From Brevibacillus sp. JNUCC-41 (GTDB lineage: Bacteria; Bacillota; Bacilli; Bacillales; DSM-1321): a stretch of 64,000 bases of DNA. A program made the translations under genes and the position numbers. Shown in pieces: positions 1 to 7,939 of the stretch. Position 1 is the stretch's first letter. The number at the start of each line of letters is the position of its first letter. The notes under the pieces are model-generated. The model worked only from the letters and a program-made list of their open reading frames with translations. It searched no databases and had not been told where the DNA came from. The stretch is taken from assembly GCF_014844095.1 (NCBI RefSeq), contig NZ_CP062163.1, positions 4,559,501 through 4,623,500 on the forward strand, read 5' to 3'.

Positions 1-1
1 T

Positions 2-124
2 GGTTTGGATTCACCTATCCATTTTCAGCCTAAGCACATTAGTTATAAGGATGATATAGGAATTGTCACATCCCTTGAAGATATCATGAAAGAAGTAAAG
101 GGACAAATAGGTGCCAGGCAATGA
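2..124 (+). CDS. C-terminal end of an unidentified protein (5' end outside window)
   Basis: An open frame enters from the left edge and gives 40 residues before TGA, ending in SLEDIMKEVKGQIGARQ. A strong terminator follows directly, so it is the true 3' end of a plus-strand gene. The VTSLEDI-type ending recalls the C-termini of HAD-superfamily hydrolases, but too little is present to assign a family. Confidence 0.55.
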   Translation, partial: GLDSPIHFQPKHISYKDDIGIVTSLEDIMKEVKGQIGARQ

Positions 125-160
125 AAAACCACCGCCCATGTTTGATGGGCGGTGGTTTTT
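125..160 (+). terminator. Rho-independent terminator
   Basis: A 13-bp perfect stem (AACCACCGCCCAT with its complement) closes a 5-nt loop and ends in a run of T. It starts right after the stop codon of the partial gene at the left edge. Confidence 0.9.
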
Positions 161-192
161 CACTTTATCAATAAGCGAAGATCCAAAATGTA

Positions 193-824
193 TCAGGCAT
201 GTAAACGAATGTCCCCTGTCTGGACTTTCCCCTTAACCATCAGCTTTCCATAGCGATAATAAACATAAACTACAGCTATAAAACCAGTTATGGACAGGAA
301 TGGGATCAAATATGAAGATGATTGATATATTCCCGCTTTTCGACATCCAATCCGTTACAAGCGGCATGACTATAGAAGCCAATCCTGCAGCTGTTGCCAC
401 GATCCCGGTCACTGCTCCTTTTTTTCTCCAGAACAATTCCGTCATAATCGTAATGGCTAATTGAAAAACCCCCGCAGTGGAAAGTCCGATGAAAAATGCC
501 GTGATGGAAACGATGATAACCGTTATTGGCCGGACGATCTTTTTTAATAATACGGATAAAACCAATACAAAAATGAGCGCCCCTAAACTATAATAACTCA
601 GTAATTTGATGGAACTGGCCATTGTCATGCCCACAGCTTGCTCTGTGAAATGGTGAATAATCCTGTTGATGTGAAACCGATTATCACGAGAGCAAGTCCC
701 TCTTTACGTAATACCGGTTCTGAAATGAATTTCATTCCCCCGGTATTATACATATTCGTACTTGGAAAATAAACGGTGAATAAAAACACACTCCTGATGC
801 TGTTTTCATAAACGTGTTCTTCAT
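193..824 (-). pseudogene. Broken MFS transporter
   Basis: The minus strand encodes recognisable pieces of a major facilitator transporter in several frames. The longest piece (233-634) holds hydrophobic helices and the segment ELFWRKKGAVTGI, typical of an MFS inter-helix loop. An upstream piece in another frame reads NTGGMKFISEPVLRKEG and runs into the long piece after a frameshift near 640. A further shift near the 5' end separates a short start at 824 (MKNTFMKTASGV), and another separates the C-terminus, which would end at 193. At about 210 codons it is also far shorter than a normal 12-helix transporter. The substrate cannot be told. No functional product is expected. Confidence 0.7.
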
Positions 825-1011
825 CCCAAAACTCCCAACCTGTCTTCAGTAAACGTTCTCCACCATTTCAATATTCATAAGAATCTAAAAATAATTTTTA
901 GTAAACAAAACCGCTTAAACCTATTCATTAACGTATATTTAAGACAGTGTGATTTGCGTTTTTAATGCAAAAAAGCTCATATGACATGAGCTAGAATCAA
1001 TGTTCAATATT

Positions 1012-1950
1012 TCAAATGGATTGATAATACCATTTGCCATCACGTATAAACTTTATGCATTGGTCATTCAAAAGAAGGTATTCAAGGTGAGCCAGTGTTT
1101 CACCAACTGCAAACCTGGTTTCGTGAATGGGCAGATTTCCAAATAAGATATGGCAAGCACTTTTTACAGAAATCGGCTCTTTCATGTTTTCATGAATTAC
1201 ATGCAGCCTGCCCTGATGGTGGTCCAACAATTCAACAATTCTTTTATTGGCATTTTGAAACGGTTTCCCATGGGAAGGGATGACATATTCAACGTCCAGC
1301 TTTTGTATTTTTTTCAAAGAAGTAAAAAACTCTTCCAATGGGTTGCAAAGACCTTTAAACCAATACGAAATATTTGGAGATACCCTGGGCAATATATGAT
1401 CTGTCGAGAAAAGGACACTTTTTTCCTTATTATATAATGATATCAGGCCATCAGAGTGCCCCGGCGTGGAAATTACTTCATACTCATATTTGCCAAAATG
1501 CAGCTTCATTCCTTCTTCAAGATGATGATTTACGGTAGGATAGGGTTTTACTTGGGGCATGAATCCACTTTCGTCACTGGATAAGGCGACGGCTACCTCG
1601 TCTTCCATTCCACATGACTTATAATTATCTTTAAGCAGTTTCAGCGAATCCATTTCCCAATATGTAGTTCCCGCATGTTCATCCACTTGTGTCATCCAAA
1701 CATCCGCACCGGTTAATTGTTGTAATGCCCCTGCATATCCGTAATGGTCTGGGTGATAATGGGTGATGATAATATCGGTAATATCGTGTTTTTTGATAAT
1801 CGGGTTCCATAAATCCTTTGTCGTTTTGTTATTTAAACCCGTATCAATGATTGTCCAGCCTTTTTTACCTTCTGCTAAGAAACAATGGACATGATCCAAT
1901 CTAAAAGGCATTGGAACGGTAACTTGAGTAACTTCCAATTCATTCAGCAC
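1012..1950 (-). CDS. MBL-fold metallo-hydrolase
   Basis: This 312-residue protein has a metallo-beta-lactamase fold and probably acts in the cytoplasm as a dinuclear-metal hydrolase. The metal-binding motif THYHPDH places H64, H66, D68 and H69. Further ligands are H165 in STPGHSDG, D184 in FSTDH and H227 in IPSHGKP. The last 70 residues look like the small helical or winged-helix tail seen in LACTB2-like and related hydrolases. Translation starts at GTG, with GGAAGGGG about 9 nt upstream. It lies alone between a broken transporter and an IS relic, so neighbours do not reveal the substrate. A glyoxalase II, an RNase or a thioester hydrolase role cannot be separated by sequence alone. Confidence 0.85.
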   Translation of the reverse strand: MLNELEVTQVTVPMPFRLDHVHCFLAEGKKGWTIIDTGLNNKTTKDLWNPIIKKHDITDIIITHYHPDHYGYAGALQQLTGADVWMTQVDEHAGTTYWEMDSLKLLKDNYKSCGMEDEVAVALSSDESGFMPQVKPYPTVNHHLEEGMKLHFGKYEYEVISTPGHSDGLISLYNKEKSVLFSTDHILPRVSPNISYWFKGLCNPLEEFFTSLKKIQKLDVEYVIPSHGKPFQNANKRIVELLDHHQGRLHVIHENMKEPISVKSACHILFGNLPIHETRFAVGETLAHLEYLLLNDQCIKFIRDGKWYYQSI

Positions 1951-2089
1951 CTATAACTTCCCCTTCCGATGTAACTTTATTTACATGAACAAAAAATCAA
2001 AAAACAAAACATTTAAGTTTATTAAATAAAGGTATATCATTAATCAATTCGACGAATTCTTTCAAGTTCCTTTAATCAATATCCAGAAC

Positions 2090-2425
2090 CCATGGCCTAG
2101 GGCATTTGTTTGTGGGTGTAAAAATATGACCGTTTATTTGCACTACAGGGTCGCTTTCCGAGTGGGTCTGCCCCTTCCGTTCCAATCAACTACGTTTCAA
2201 CAAAAAGAAAGAACTCATTTGCATACAGTCTTTTTAAAAATATAGAAGGATTAAAACTTCAGGTGATAAGGGTGCTTTCTTCAGCGAGGTCAACTTGAAA
2301 GGGTTACTATAGATCAACTGGTGCTATCGAACCATTTGGTTGTAAACTGGAGACGGACTTTGTTTTATCTTACATGCATGACTTGGTGGAAGATATGTAT
2401 TCAGAGGTAGGACACCCATGTATGA
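2090..2425 (+). mobile_element. IS1182-family transposase relic, left end (copy A)
   Basis: A decayed transposase start can be read in shifting frames. One frame gives LERVTIDQLV followed by SNHLV, matching the IS1182 motif DQLVP.NHLVRKLE. A frameshift near 2345 leads into LETDFVLSYMHDLVEDMYSE, which fits the next IS1182 block (DLVEDMYSEVGRPSIDP); the sequence degenerates after VGHPCM. About 140 nt upstream of it are shared with the second relic at 23.9 kb (GTTCCAATCA, ACAGTCTTTTT, GAGGTGAT-like blocks), so this is probably the IS left end. The rest of the 1951-2450 gap shows no gene. Confidence 0.7.
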
Positions 2426-2450
2426 ATCCATTTATATTCTCTATTACTGC

Positions 2451-2510
2451 TTCAAATCCAATAAAAAACCAAAAAGGTTTCGGAATGAGAGCATTCCGAA
2501 ACCCTTTTGT
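2451..2510. terminator. Duplicated terminator cassette, copy A
   Basis: TTCAAATCCAATAAAAAA is followed by a hairpin whose arms contain AAAAGGTTTCGGAATG and its complement, with a 4-nt loop. A nearly identical unit occurs at 27264-27323. The hairpin has A and T runs on both sides and can stop the minus-strand gene that ends at 2551. Confidence 0.8.
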
Positions 2511-2550
2511 CCACAAACTGACGTCATTAAATTAATGGCGGCACCTCGTT

Positions 2551-3144
2551 TTACATATCCTCCTCGATTGTTTGAACAAGGATAAAAAGAAAATGATAGA
2601 TTAAATTAAAAGCTTCTTGTAATGACATGTCTTCTCTAAACCCTTTTAAGTTATCCAAGGCAAAATTCACGTCCCATAGCCCGTCGCCCTGATTAAACAT
2701 TAAACTGAACGAGCCAATTCCTCCTTGAAGTTCCTTAGTTAAATACGTTTTTAAAACTTCACCCATTTTTTTCTGGAATTTCAATCCGAACATCGCGTTA
2801 TATGTACCGAAAACATCATCGACTTCTAACGAAAGTGCCTCAACGCCGATTAATTCGAACCATTGTGATTCAAAGTAAAGGAATTCATCTTTGTTTTTTT
2901 TCAAATACTCGATAGGTTGTGCTAAAAATGCAGAGTTCTCTTCAGAGATTAATTCTTCGCTCTCTTTATTACTGCGCTCCATATAGGCATCTGTAAAACG
3001 AGAAGCATTTTCTTTTTCCACTATAACGATATCATCGGCAATTAATTTATGCTTTTCTATATAATCCTTTTCTTCTTTAAACAACTCAACCTTTTTTTCG
3101 ATTACGGATGTTGATATGTATGATTCCATTTGTTTTTTTAACAT
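2551..3144 (-). CDS. Hypothetical protein, Bacillus-type
   Basis: This 197-residue soluble protein is acidic and rich in Lys, Glu and Phe, with no signal peptide, membrane segment or recognised catalytic motif. The start is the ATG at 3144, because AGGAGGA lies 6 nt upstream of it; a longer frame to 3186 begins upstream of that ribosome site and is unlikely. The N-terminal third (MLKKQMESYISTS onward) is probably helical, followed by a mixed region containing FESQWFELIGVEAL. I do not recognise a function. The gene ends just before a duplicated terminator and has no operon partner. Confidence 0.7.
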   Translation of the reverse strand: MLKKQMESYISTSVIEKKVELFKEEKDYIEKHKLIADDIVIVEKENASRFTDAYMERSNKESEELISEENSAFLAQPIEYLKKNKDEFLYFESQWFELIGVEALSLEVDDVFGTYNAMFGLKFQKKMGEVLKTYLTKELQGGIGSFSLMFNQGDGLWDVNFALDNLKGFREDMSLQEAFNLIYHFLFILVQTIEEDM

Positions 3145-3307
3145 GATTTGTCCTCCTAGTATCTTTTCAAGCTCTTGCAATTTCAATCATAGCATATTCC
3201 ATATAGATAAAATAATTTTGTGAAAGAAATTACAATGTCGATTGTAGCAATCAATTCGTGTCTTCGATATAGTAGTGGTAAGAGTTTATACATATAAGAG
3301 AAATGAG

Positions 3308-4435
3308 ATGTTGAATATGCAAAAAATCATTGTAGTTGGTGCAGGAATTTTGGGAGCTTCAACTGCCTATCAGTTGGCTAAAAATGGGGCTGAAGTGATC
3401 ATTATTGACCGTCAAGATATCGGCCAGGCAACATCTGCAGCTGCAGGAATCGTTTGCCCGTGGATATCGCAAAGGCGCAACCAAGCTTGGTATCTCCTTG
3501 CCAAAAATGGGGCGGCTTTTTATCCCGGTTTAATTGAAGAACTTGAACGGGACGGGGAAACAGAGACAGGTTATGCCCAAGTCGGGGCCATTAGTCTACA
3601 TACAGATGAAGCTAAATTGAATGCCATGAAAAACCGGGCGGCAAAAAGGAAAGAAGATGCACCGGAAATTGGGGCAATCACTTTACTTTCCGCAGAGGAG
3701 ACTCGTGCCTTATTCCCGCCTCTTTCCAGTGAATATGCAGCCGTTCACGTGAGTGGTGCCGCGCGGGTCGATGGACGCGCACTTCGTGATTCCTTATTGC
3801 GGGCATCACAAAAAAACGGTGCAAAACTTTTGTATGGTGAGGCTATACTTTCATATAACGGTTCACAAGTGACAGGTGTAACATTTGGAGATGAATTCAT
3901 ACCTGCTGATAAAGTGATCGTTTGTGCTGGCGCTTGGGCACCGGAATTACTGAAGCCACTGGGCGTTAATTTTCAAGTCACCTTCCAAAAGGCTCAAATC
4001 ATTCATCTGGAATCGCCAAATGAAAATACGAATAACTGGCCAGTAGTCATGCCTCCGAGTGATCAATATCTTTTGGCTTTCGATAATAATAAAATCGTTG
4101 CAGGGGCGACACATGAAAATACGGAGGTATTCGATAACCGAATGACCGCAGGAGGGCTGCAGGAAGTTTTCAACAAAGCCTTGCAAACCGCCCCCGGTTT
4201 GACGGAAAGTACGTTTGTTGAAGCAAGGGTCGGTTTTCGCCCATTCACGCCGGGATTCCTTCCGGTTATGGGCCCTTTACCGGACTGGGAAGGCATAATC
4301 GTAGCCAATGGTCTTGGGGCTTCCGGTTTAACAATGGGCCCATATTTAGGCTTCCTATTGGCAAACCTCGCACTTGATAGAAAAATCGAAATCGATTTGG
4401 AAAATTATGATGTAAGAGGTGCGCTTTTTACATAA
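3308..4435 (+). CDS. yurR: YurR-like FAD-dependent oxidoreductase
   Basis: This is a DAO-superfamily flavoprotein of about 375 residues that probably oxidises an amino acid or a related amine in the cytoplasm. The N-terminus carries the dinucleotide-binding motif VVGAGILGASTAYQLAK, followed by the acidic IIIDR strand end. The C-terminus has the second FAD-binding block, VGFRPFTPGFLPVMGP and NGLGASGLTMGP. The sequence closely follows what I recall of B. subtilis YurR, including AAAGIVCPWISQRRNQAW. The start is uncertain: ATG at 3308 or 3317 both have weak ribosome sites, while the upstream GTG at 3275 has none. The gene stands alone and ends at a terminator. The true substrate is unknown. Confidence 0.85.
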   Translation: MLNMQKIIVVGAGILGASTAYQLAKNGAEVIIIDRQDIGQATSAAAGIVCPWISQRRNQAWYLLAKNGAAFYPGLIEELERDGETETGYAQVGAISLHTDEAKLNAMKNRAAKRKEDAPEIGAITLLSAEETRALFPPLSSEYAAVHVSGAARVDGRALRDSLLRASQKNGAKLLYGEAILSYNGSQVTGVTFGDEFIPADKVIVCAGAWAPELLKPLGVNFQVTFQKAQIIHLESPNENTNNWPVVMPPSDQYLLAFDNNKIVAGATHENTEVFDNRMTAGGLQEVFNKALQTAPGLTESTFVEARVGFRPFTPGFLPVMGPLPDWEGIIVANGLGASGLTMGPYLGFLLANLALDRKIEIDLENYDVRGALFT

Positions 4436-4474
4436 CTTCTAATTCATTACCTATTGGCTTTATGATGAATATCG

Positions 4475-4507
4475 ACTGATTTGAAAAATACCCAGATCAG
4501 TTTTTTT
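4475..4507 (+). terminator. Rho-independent terminator of yurR-like gene
   Basis: A 6-bp stem (ACTGAT/ATCAGT) with a 15-nt loop is followed by seven T residues, 40 nt after the stop codon. Confidence 0.65.
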
Positions 4508-4527
4508 AAAATGGTCCTTTCATAAAA

Positions 4528-4558
4528 AAATCAAGGACCTTTATTGGGTCCTTGATTT
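4528..4558. terminator. Bidirectional terminator hairpin
   Basis: AAATCAAGGACC pairs perfectly with GGTCCTTGATTT around a 7-nt loop, with A residues before and T residues after. It separates the plus-strand oxidoreductase from the minus-strand small SOS gene. The rest of 4559-4823 has no gene; it contains an imperfect 11-bp inverted repeat (AACCATCATCAAC near 4724). Confidence 0.8.
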
Positions 4559-4823
4559 ATAAATTCTTTAATTTTTCGAGCAGGACATTCTTGTGGGAAT
4601 TTGACAAATTCATCAATTCAAAACTTCCACAAATATCTATGTGCCATTGAACAATATTTCCTTGCGCAGCAAACATCGTTTATACGAAATGGTTTTCTCT
4701 AAAGGAAATTGTTGAAGCCACAATTAACCATCATCAACATTACATACAGTTTTTCTCTCATGCATGACTGTTGATGGTTCAGTTACTTTAATCGTATAAA
4801 ATATTTATCCATTTATTTTTCAT

Positions 4824-4916
4824 CTATTTATTAATATCAGGTCCACATACTTCTTCATAAATAACTTTTAACTCTTCAATAGTAAGTGATTTTAAAAATT
4901 CCTCTAGTTCATCCAT
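4824..4916 (-). CDS. 30-residue protein behind a LexA box
   Basis: This gene encodes MDELEEFLKSL followed by TIEELKVIYEE and VCGPDINK, an acidic and probably helical micro-protein. It has an excellent ribosome site (TAGGAGG, 7 nt before ATG) and its own promoter with a perfect LexA/DinR box. Those two signals, rather than length, are the reason to call it a gene. It faces away from yurR and lies downstream of the uracil-DNA-glycosylase-like gene on the same strand. The function is unknown; by analogy with other small SOS proteins it could be a regulator or a division or repair modulator, but nothing in the sequence shows which. Confidence 0.65.
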   Translation of the reverse strand: MDELEEFLKSLTIEELKVIYEEVCGPDINK

Positions 4917-4937
4917 GTTAATGCCTCCTATAATAAA

Positions 4938-4980
4938 GAACATTTGTTCTTATTATAATCTCCAAAATATCACGAGTAAA
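4938..4980 (-). promoter_or_regulatory. Sigma-A promoter with LexA (DinR) box
   Basis: On the minus strand TTTACT (4975-4980) and TATAAT (4952-4957) are separated by exactly 17 nt. Immediately downstream, at the expected start site, lies GAACAAATGTTC (4938-4949), a perfect match to the Gram-positive SOS consensus GAAC-N4-GTTC. A LexA dimer bound there would block initiation, so the small gene should be induced by DNA damage. Confidence 0.85.
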
Positions 4981-5085
4981 TAGTTAATTTTACTTTTAAC
5001 ACTTTTAGATGAACGAAATAATCACCAAATATCCCCTATCTTTAAAAACCTAAATATAGCTTCATTGAGCCTATAGCCCTTCTCT

Positions 5086-5847
5086 TTAACCAATGGTCAT
5101 TTCTTTTGAAAAATAGTGCTGTAACATCATTTTCATTTGCCCTTTATTTGCTGCAAATTGCTTATGTCGATGCCCATTTCCTCCAGATGGATGAGGAAAT
5201 CCCAGAAGCATGTTGTTGGCATCTAAATAATCTTGACCCGCTAAATAGTTTAAGACCTTGGAAACGTTAACGCCTAAAGGAATAATAAGCGGGCGTTCAA
5301 TGGTACCTATTTCGGTAGCAAAGCCTTCCATTATATTTTTTTTAAGCAACTCGGTCTTTAAAATATTCGGAGTCGTTCCACTGTAGTTTTTCCCGTTATA
5401 AAAGACTGGATAGGTTAAAACAGAGGTAGTATGAACGAGGTGACTAGCTTCGTTAAAAAGATCCTGTGTGGACGAAATGTTTAAGTATGTGTGTAATCCA
5501 AGCTCATCTAACATGTGAACTAAATTTTTTCTCATCGTTCCTTCAAAACTGGAATTCCTTTTTACTTCGTGCAGGATCTCTTCATCGCTATGTAAGTGCC
5601 CTCTTGCATTAATTACGGTAGAATATGATTTTTTCATTTGATGTAAACCAGGAGTGATTCCGACAATCACCACTTTGGCCCGTTCATTTACATATTCGAA
5701 AGGTGCGTAATAGATTTCGAGTTTTTTCTTTTCATCTCTTTCAAGCAAAAATTGTTCGCTCTGTATCATTTTATCTGAATAGTCAGCAGGTAAAGCATTA
5801 ATTAAATCCTTAAATTGCGTAAAATTAGAAAAAATAGCGATTCCCAT
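5086..5847 (-). CDS. Uracil-DNA-glycosylase-superfamily protein
   Basis: The 253-residue product carries the two signature motifs of the UDG fold: GITPG at residues 63-67 (the catalytic-water motif region) and HPSG at 219-222 (the DNA minor-groove loop). The middle region is family-specific. Members excise damaged or deaminated bases or, in some branches, have no proven activity. The ATG at 5847 follows AGAGGGGATGG. The gene lies upstream of a LexA-controlled micro-gene on the same strand, about 170 nt away, which fits a DNA-repair context, but I see no LexA box in front of this gene itself. The exact UDG subfamily and substrate are uncertain. Confidence 0.75.
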   Translation of the reverse strand: MGIAIFSNFTQFKDLINALPADYSDKMIQSEQFLLERDEKKKLEIYYAPFEYVNERAKVVIVGITPGLHQMKKSYSTVINARGHLHSDEEILHEVKRNSSFEGTMRKNLVHMLDELGLHTYLNISSTQDLFNEASHLVHTTSVLTYPVFYNGKNYSGTTPNILKTELLKKNIMEGFATEIGTIERPLIIPLGVNVSKVLNYLAGQDYLDANNMLLGFPHPSGGNGHRHKQFAANKGQMKMMLQHYFSKEMTIG

Positions 5848-6204
5848 AAAAAACCATCCCCTCTTTCTACGATTTATTGGCCATATCAGTATATCAGAAA
5901 AGAAGGTTCGTCTACGAACACATGATGTGTTCTGCGTGAAGACATTTGGATAAGCTATTATCTTTTGCGAATTAATTAGACACTTGTTGTTATAAAATGT
6001 TGTTTTTTCTCTCCAAATTGATGAGAAAAGCTTGATAAAGGATGTATTGGAATGTGCCGTGGATTGTGAAGCGTAAAAGAGAATATAGATTAAAATAATT
6101 TTTACACGCTGGTAGCGTTAGTTCAAGATAATAGATAGATGCGTGATGATGTTTAAGGTCCTCTTTTTCCCTTCCATTTACAACATTACTCTTTAACTGA
6201 AGCT
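5848..6204. other. Intergenic region, no gene seen
   Basis: AT-rich spacer between the UDG-like gene and the glaH terminator. It should hold the promoter of the UDG-like gene, but no clear -35/-10 pair stands out. No ORF with a ribosome site was found. Confidence 0.5.
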
Positions 6205-6255
6205 AAAAAAAAGATAAATTGCTTTCCAACCCTTCGGTTGAAAAGAATTTATCTT
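6205..6255 (-). terminator. Terminator of glaH
   Basis: On the minus strand AAGATAAATT and CTTTTCAACC pair with their complements around the tight loop GAAG, and eight T residues follow. Confidence 0.9.
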
Positions 6256-6302
6256 AAAATGGTGTTTGGGGATGAATAAAAATTTGGGTTTACAAAATGA
6301 AA

Positions 6303-7241
6303 CTATTGATTGAATCTTCCGCGCTGGCGAAGTAATTCACGGTTCAGGTTCGGATCCTTTTCAAATGCAGCGCGTCCGTGAAGCCAGAATATGTTATTTA
6401 CGACAACTAAATCTCCAACAGGCAGTTCCAGCTCAAGCACACTTTCATCGCTTTCTAATGAATTGGATAAATCTCGTAAGTATTTGGCTTGTTCGATTGA
6501 TTCAGGATAAACGAATTGATCGATATAACATATACCAGGTTTGTTATTATGATTGAAGAAAGTCAATCTTTCAATCTCCTGATCAATGTTTTTGCTTTTT
6601 GGAGCTTTATACGTGAATTTGTGGCTGGATAATGGATGATTCACATACATATCAAGCTCTTTCCAATCGTCTAAGTGCAATAAACGTGATTCTCCACCGC
6701 GTGCATTTTGTTCGATCATCTTCATCATTATTAACCAATCCGTCGGTTCATCTACAAAAGTGCCGTCCGTATGAAGGGTAAATAAACGATAAGCCTGACG
6801 CAAATACGAATCACTGCTATCTGTGTCTTGAACACTAAAGCGGGCATAATATTTTCCTGACATGGCATCATGGTTTGGCGTTCCCAGCAAGTATGAAATG
6901 GCCGTTGCAAAAATGACGTATTCATCCGTATTTTCCGTAACACCCTCCAAGCCTAGTGTGAAGCCTCCGGATTCCCGATCATGAACGATGTTCCGAAGCA
7001 ATTCACCAAAGTCTTCACCCACTTGATCCAATAAATAGGAAGCAACGATGAGTCGTGCATATGGTGTATATTCCAGATGTTGAACAGACTGTTTATCCTT
7101 CGATACGGTTTCTAAAAAAGCGGCAATTGCCTCTTTTGAAATTTCAATATGATATAAACGGCTGGATTGAGGGTGAACTTTCACTTCGTATTTTTCTGTT
7201 TTCCTTTCGAACTTTGCTCTCTTTTTTTCTGCAATGCTCAT
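6303..7241 (-). CDS. glaH: Glutarate 2-hydroxylase, CsiD/GlaH family
   Basis: This 312-residue Fe(II)/2-oxoglutarate dioxygenase hydroxylates glutarate to L-2-hydroxyglutarate, with 2-oxoglutarate going to succinate and CO2. The iron triad is visible as H157 and D159 in TLHTDGTF and H288 in FWLHGRAAF; the C-terminal arginines probably bind 2-oxoglutarate. Length matches the family. AGGAGG lies 9 nt before ATG. The next steps of the pathway are encoded by lhgO upstream, which returns L-2-hydroxyglutarate to 2-oxoglutarate. The gene has its own promoter and a leader with an intrinsic terminator, so it may be controlled separately from the gntR-lhgO-DUF3870 transcript. Lysine breakdown through glutarate is the likely physiological role. 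Confidence 0.9.
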   Translation of the reverse strand: MSIAEKKRAKFERKTEKYEVKVHPQSSRLYHIEISKEAIAAFLETVSKDKQSVQHLEYTPYARLIVASYLLDQVGEDFGELLRNIVHDRESGGFTLGLEGVTENTDEYVIFATAISYLLGTPNHDAMSGKYYARFSVQDTDSSDSYLRQAYRLFTLHTDGTFVDEPTDWLIMMKMIEQNARGGESRLLHLDDWKELDMYVNHPLSSHKFTYKAPKSKNIDQEIERLTFFNHNNKPGICYIDQFVYPESIEQAKYLRDLSNSLESDESVLELELPVGDLVVVNNIFWLHGRAAFEKDPNLNRELLRQRGRFNQ

Positions 7242-7291
7242 GAATAATTCCTCCTGTTATTTGTAATATAGGTGACAAAGTTAACGGGAAA

Positions 7292-7354
7292 TATAAAAAG
7301 CCAGTCGCACATGATCCCCAAATAAAATAGGAATCGAACTGTACAACTGGCTTA
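7292..7354 (-). terminator. Hairpin with T-run in the glaH leader
   Basis: On the minus strand AGCCAGTTGTAC pairs with GTGCGACTGGCT (12 bp, two G-U) around a 30-nt loop, then TTTTTATATTT. It lies between the promoter at 7506-7534 and the glaH start, so it either ends read-through from the DUF3870 gene or works as an attenuator. Confidence 0.7.
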
Positions 7355-7505
7355 TATTCACTTCACTGCTCTATGTAAATAGAGTCACAGCGAATATGCA
7401 GTTTATGTATGATTTATTTTTCCTGTTTCCAATCATTATGATCTTTACACGATTCTGAAAAGGTATTTTCCAAAGGTGTTAATGTCATAATATTGGCTTA
7501 ATTCC

Positions 7506-7534
7506 ATTAAAACGTTTTTTCGTAAAATTGTCAA
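7506..7534 (-). promoter_or_regulatory. Sigma-A promoter for glaH
   Basis: TTGACA (7529-7534) and TTTAAT (7506-7511) on the minus strand are 17 nt apart. It lies just after the DUF3870 gene and would give a leader of about 260 nt before glaH. Confidence 0.65.
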
Positions 7535-7568
7535 CACTTTTAACATATTATTCTGAAAAATTATATTG

Positions 7569-7910
7569 CTAACTTTGTAGTTTCGATTTATCTCCTGCTT
7601 TAATTTGCTGAAAATGGAGATCGAGGTCTTTCAAGGCAGCAATCAGTGCGTTAGCGGCTTTTCCCCGATAATAAGATTGGATGGATTCTATCGCGTCATC
7701 AACACCATCATTTAAACTGATCCCTTTTAATAAACGCCCAATAAATTCCCTGCCATGCTCTGTTGCCAGTGTACAGGAAGCTTCCAGGACGACCCCATAT
7801 TTAGCATCGACTTCTGCAGTAATGGTCAGTGTTTCAAAGACACTTTTCGCTGCCATCCCTTGAGGTAAACGAGCATGACCTGCAATGAAAATTGTTTTAC
7901 CATTGAACAT
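7569..7910 (-). CDS. DUF3870 domain protein
   Basis: A 113-residue soluble protein that fits the DUF3870 family: an N-terminal beta-rich IFIAGHARLPQGM segment, then VLEASCTLATEHGREFI and a helical C-terminus. The function of the family is not established. It starts 29 nt after lhgO and is probably cotranscribed with it, and similar genes accompany catabolic operons in Bacilli. The linkage suggests an accessory role in glutarate or L-2-hydroxyglutarate metabolism, but this is inference. The ribosome site is GAGGAAGG before ATG. Confidence 0.75.
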   Translation of the reverse strand: MFNGKTIFIAGHARLPQGMAAKSVFETLTITAEVDAKYGVVLEASCTLATEHGREFIGRLLKGISLNDGVDDAIESIQSYYRGKAANALIAALKDLDLHFQQIKAGDKSKLQS

Positions 7911-7939
7911 GAGGCGCCTTCCTCTCTCTTTAACGAATT

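Noticed and set aside
3275..3307. Upstream GTG start for the YurR-like gene
   Set aside because: No ribosome site and extra residues not typical for the family.
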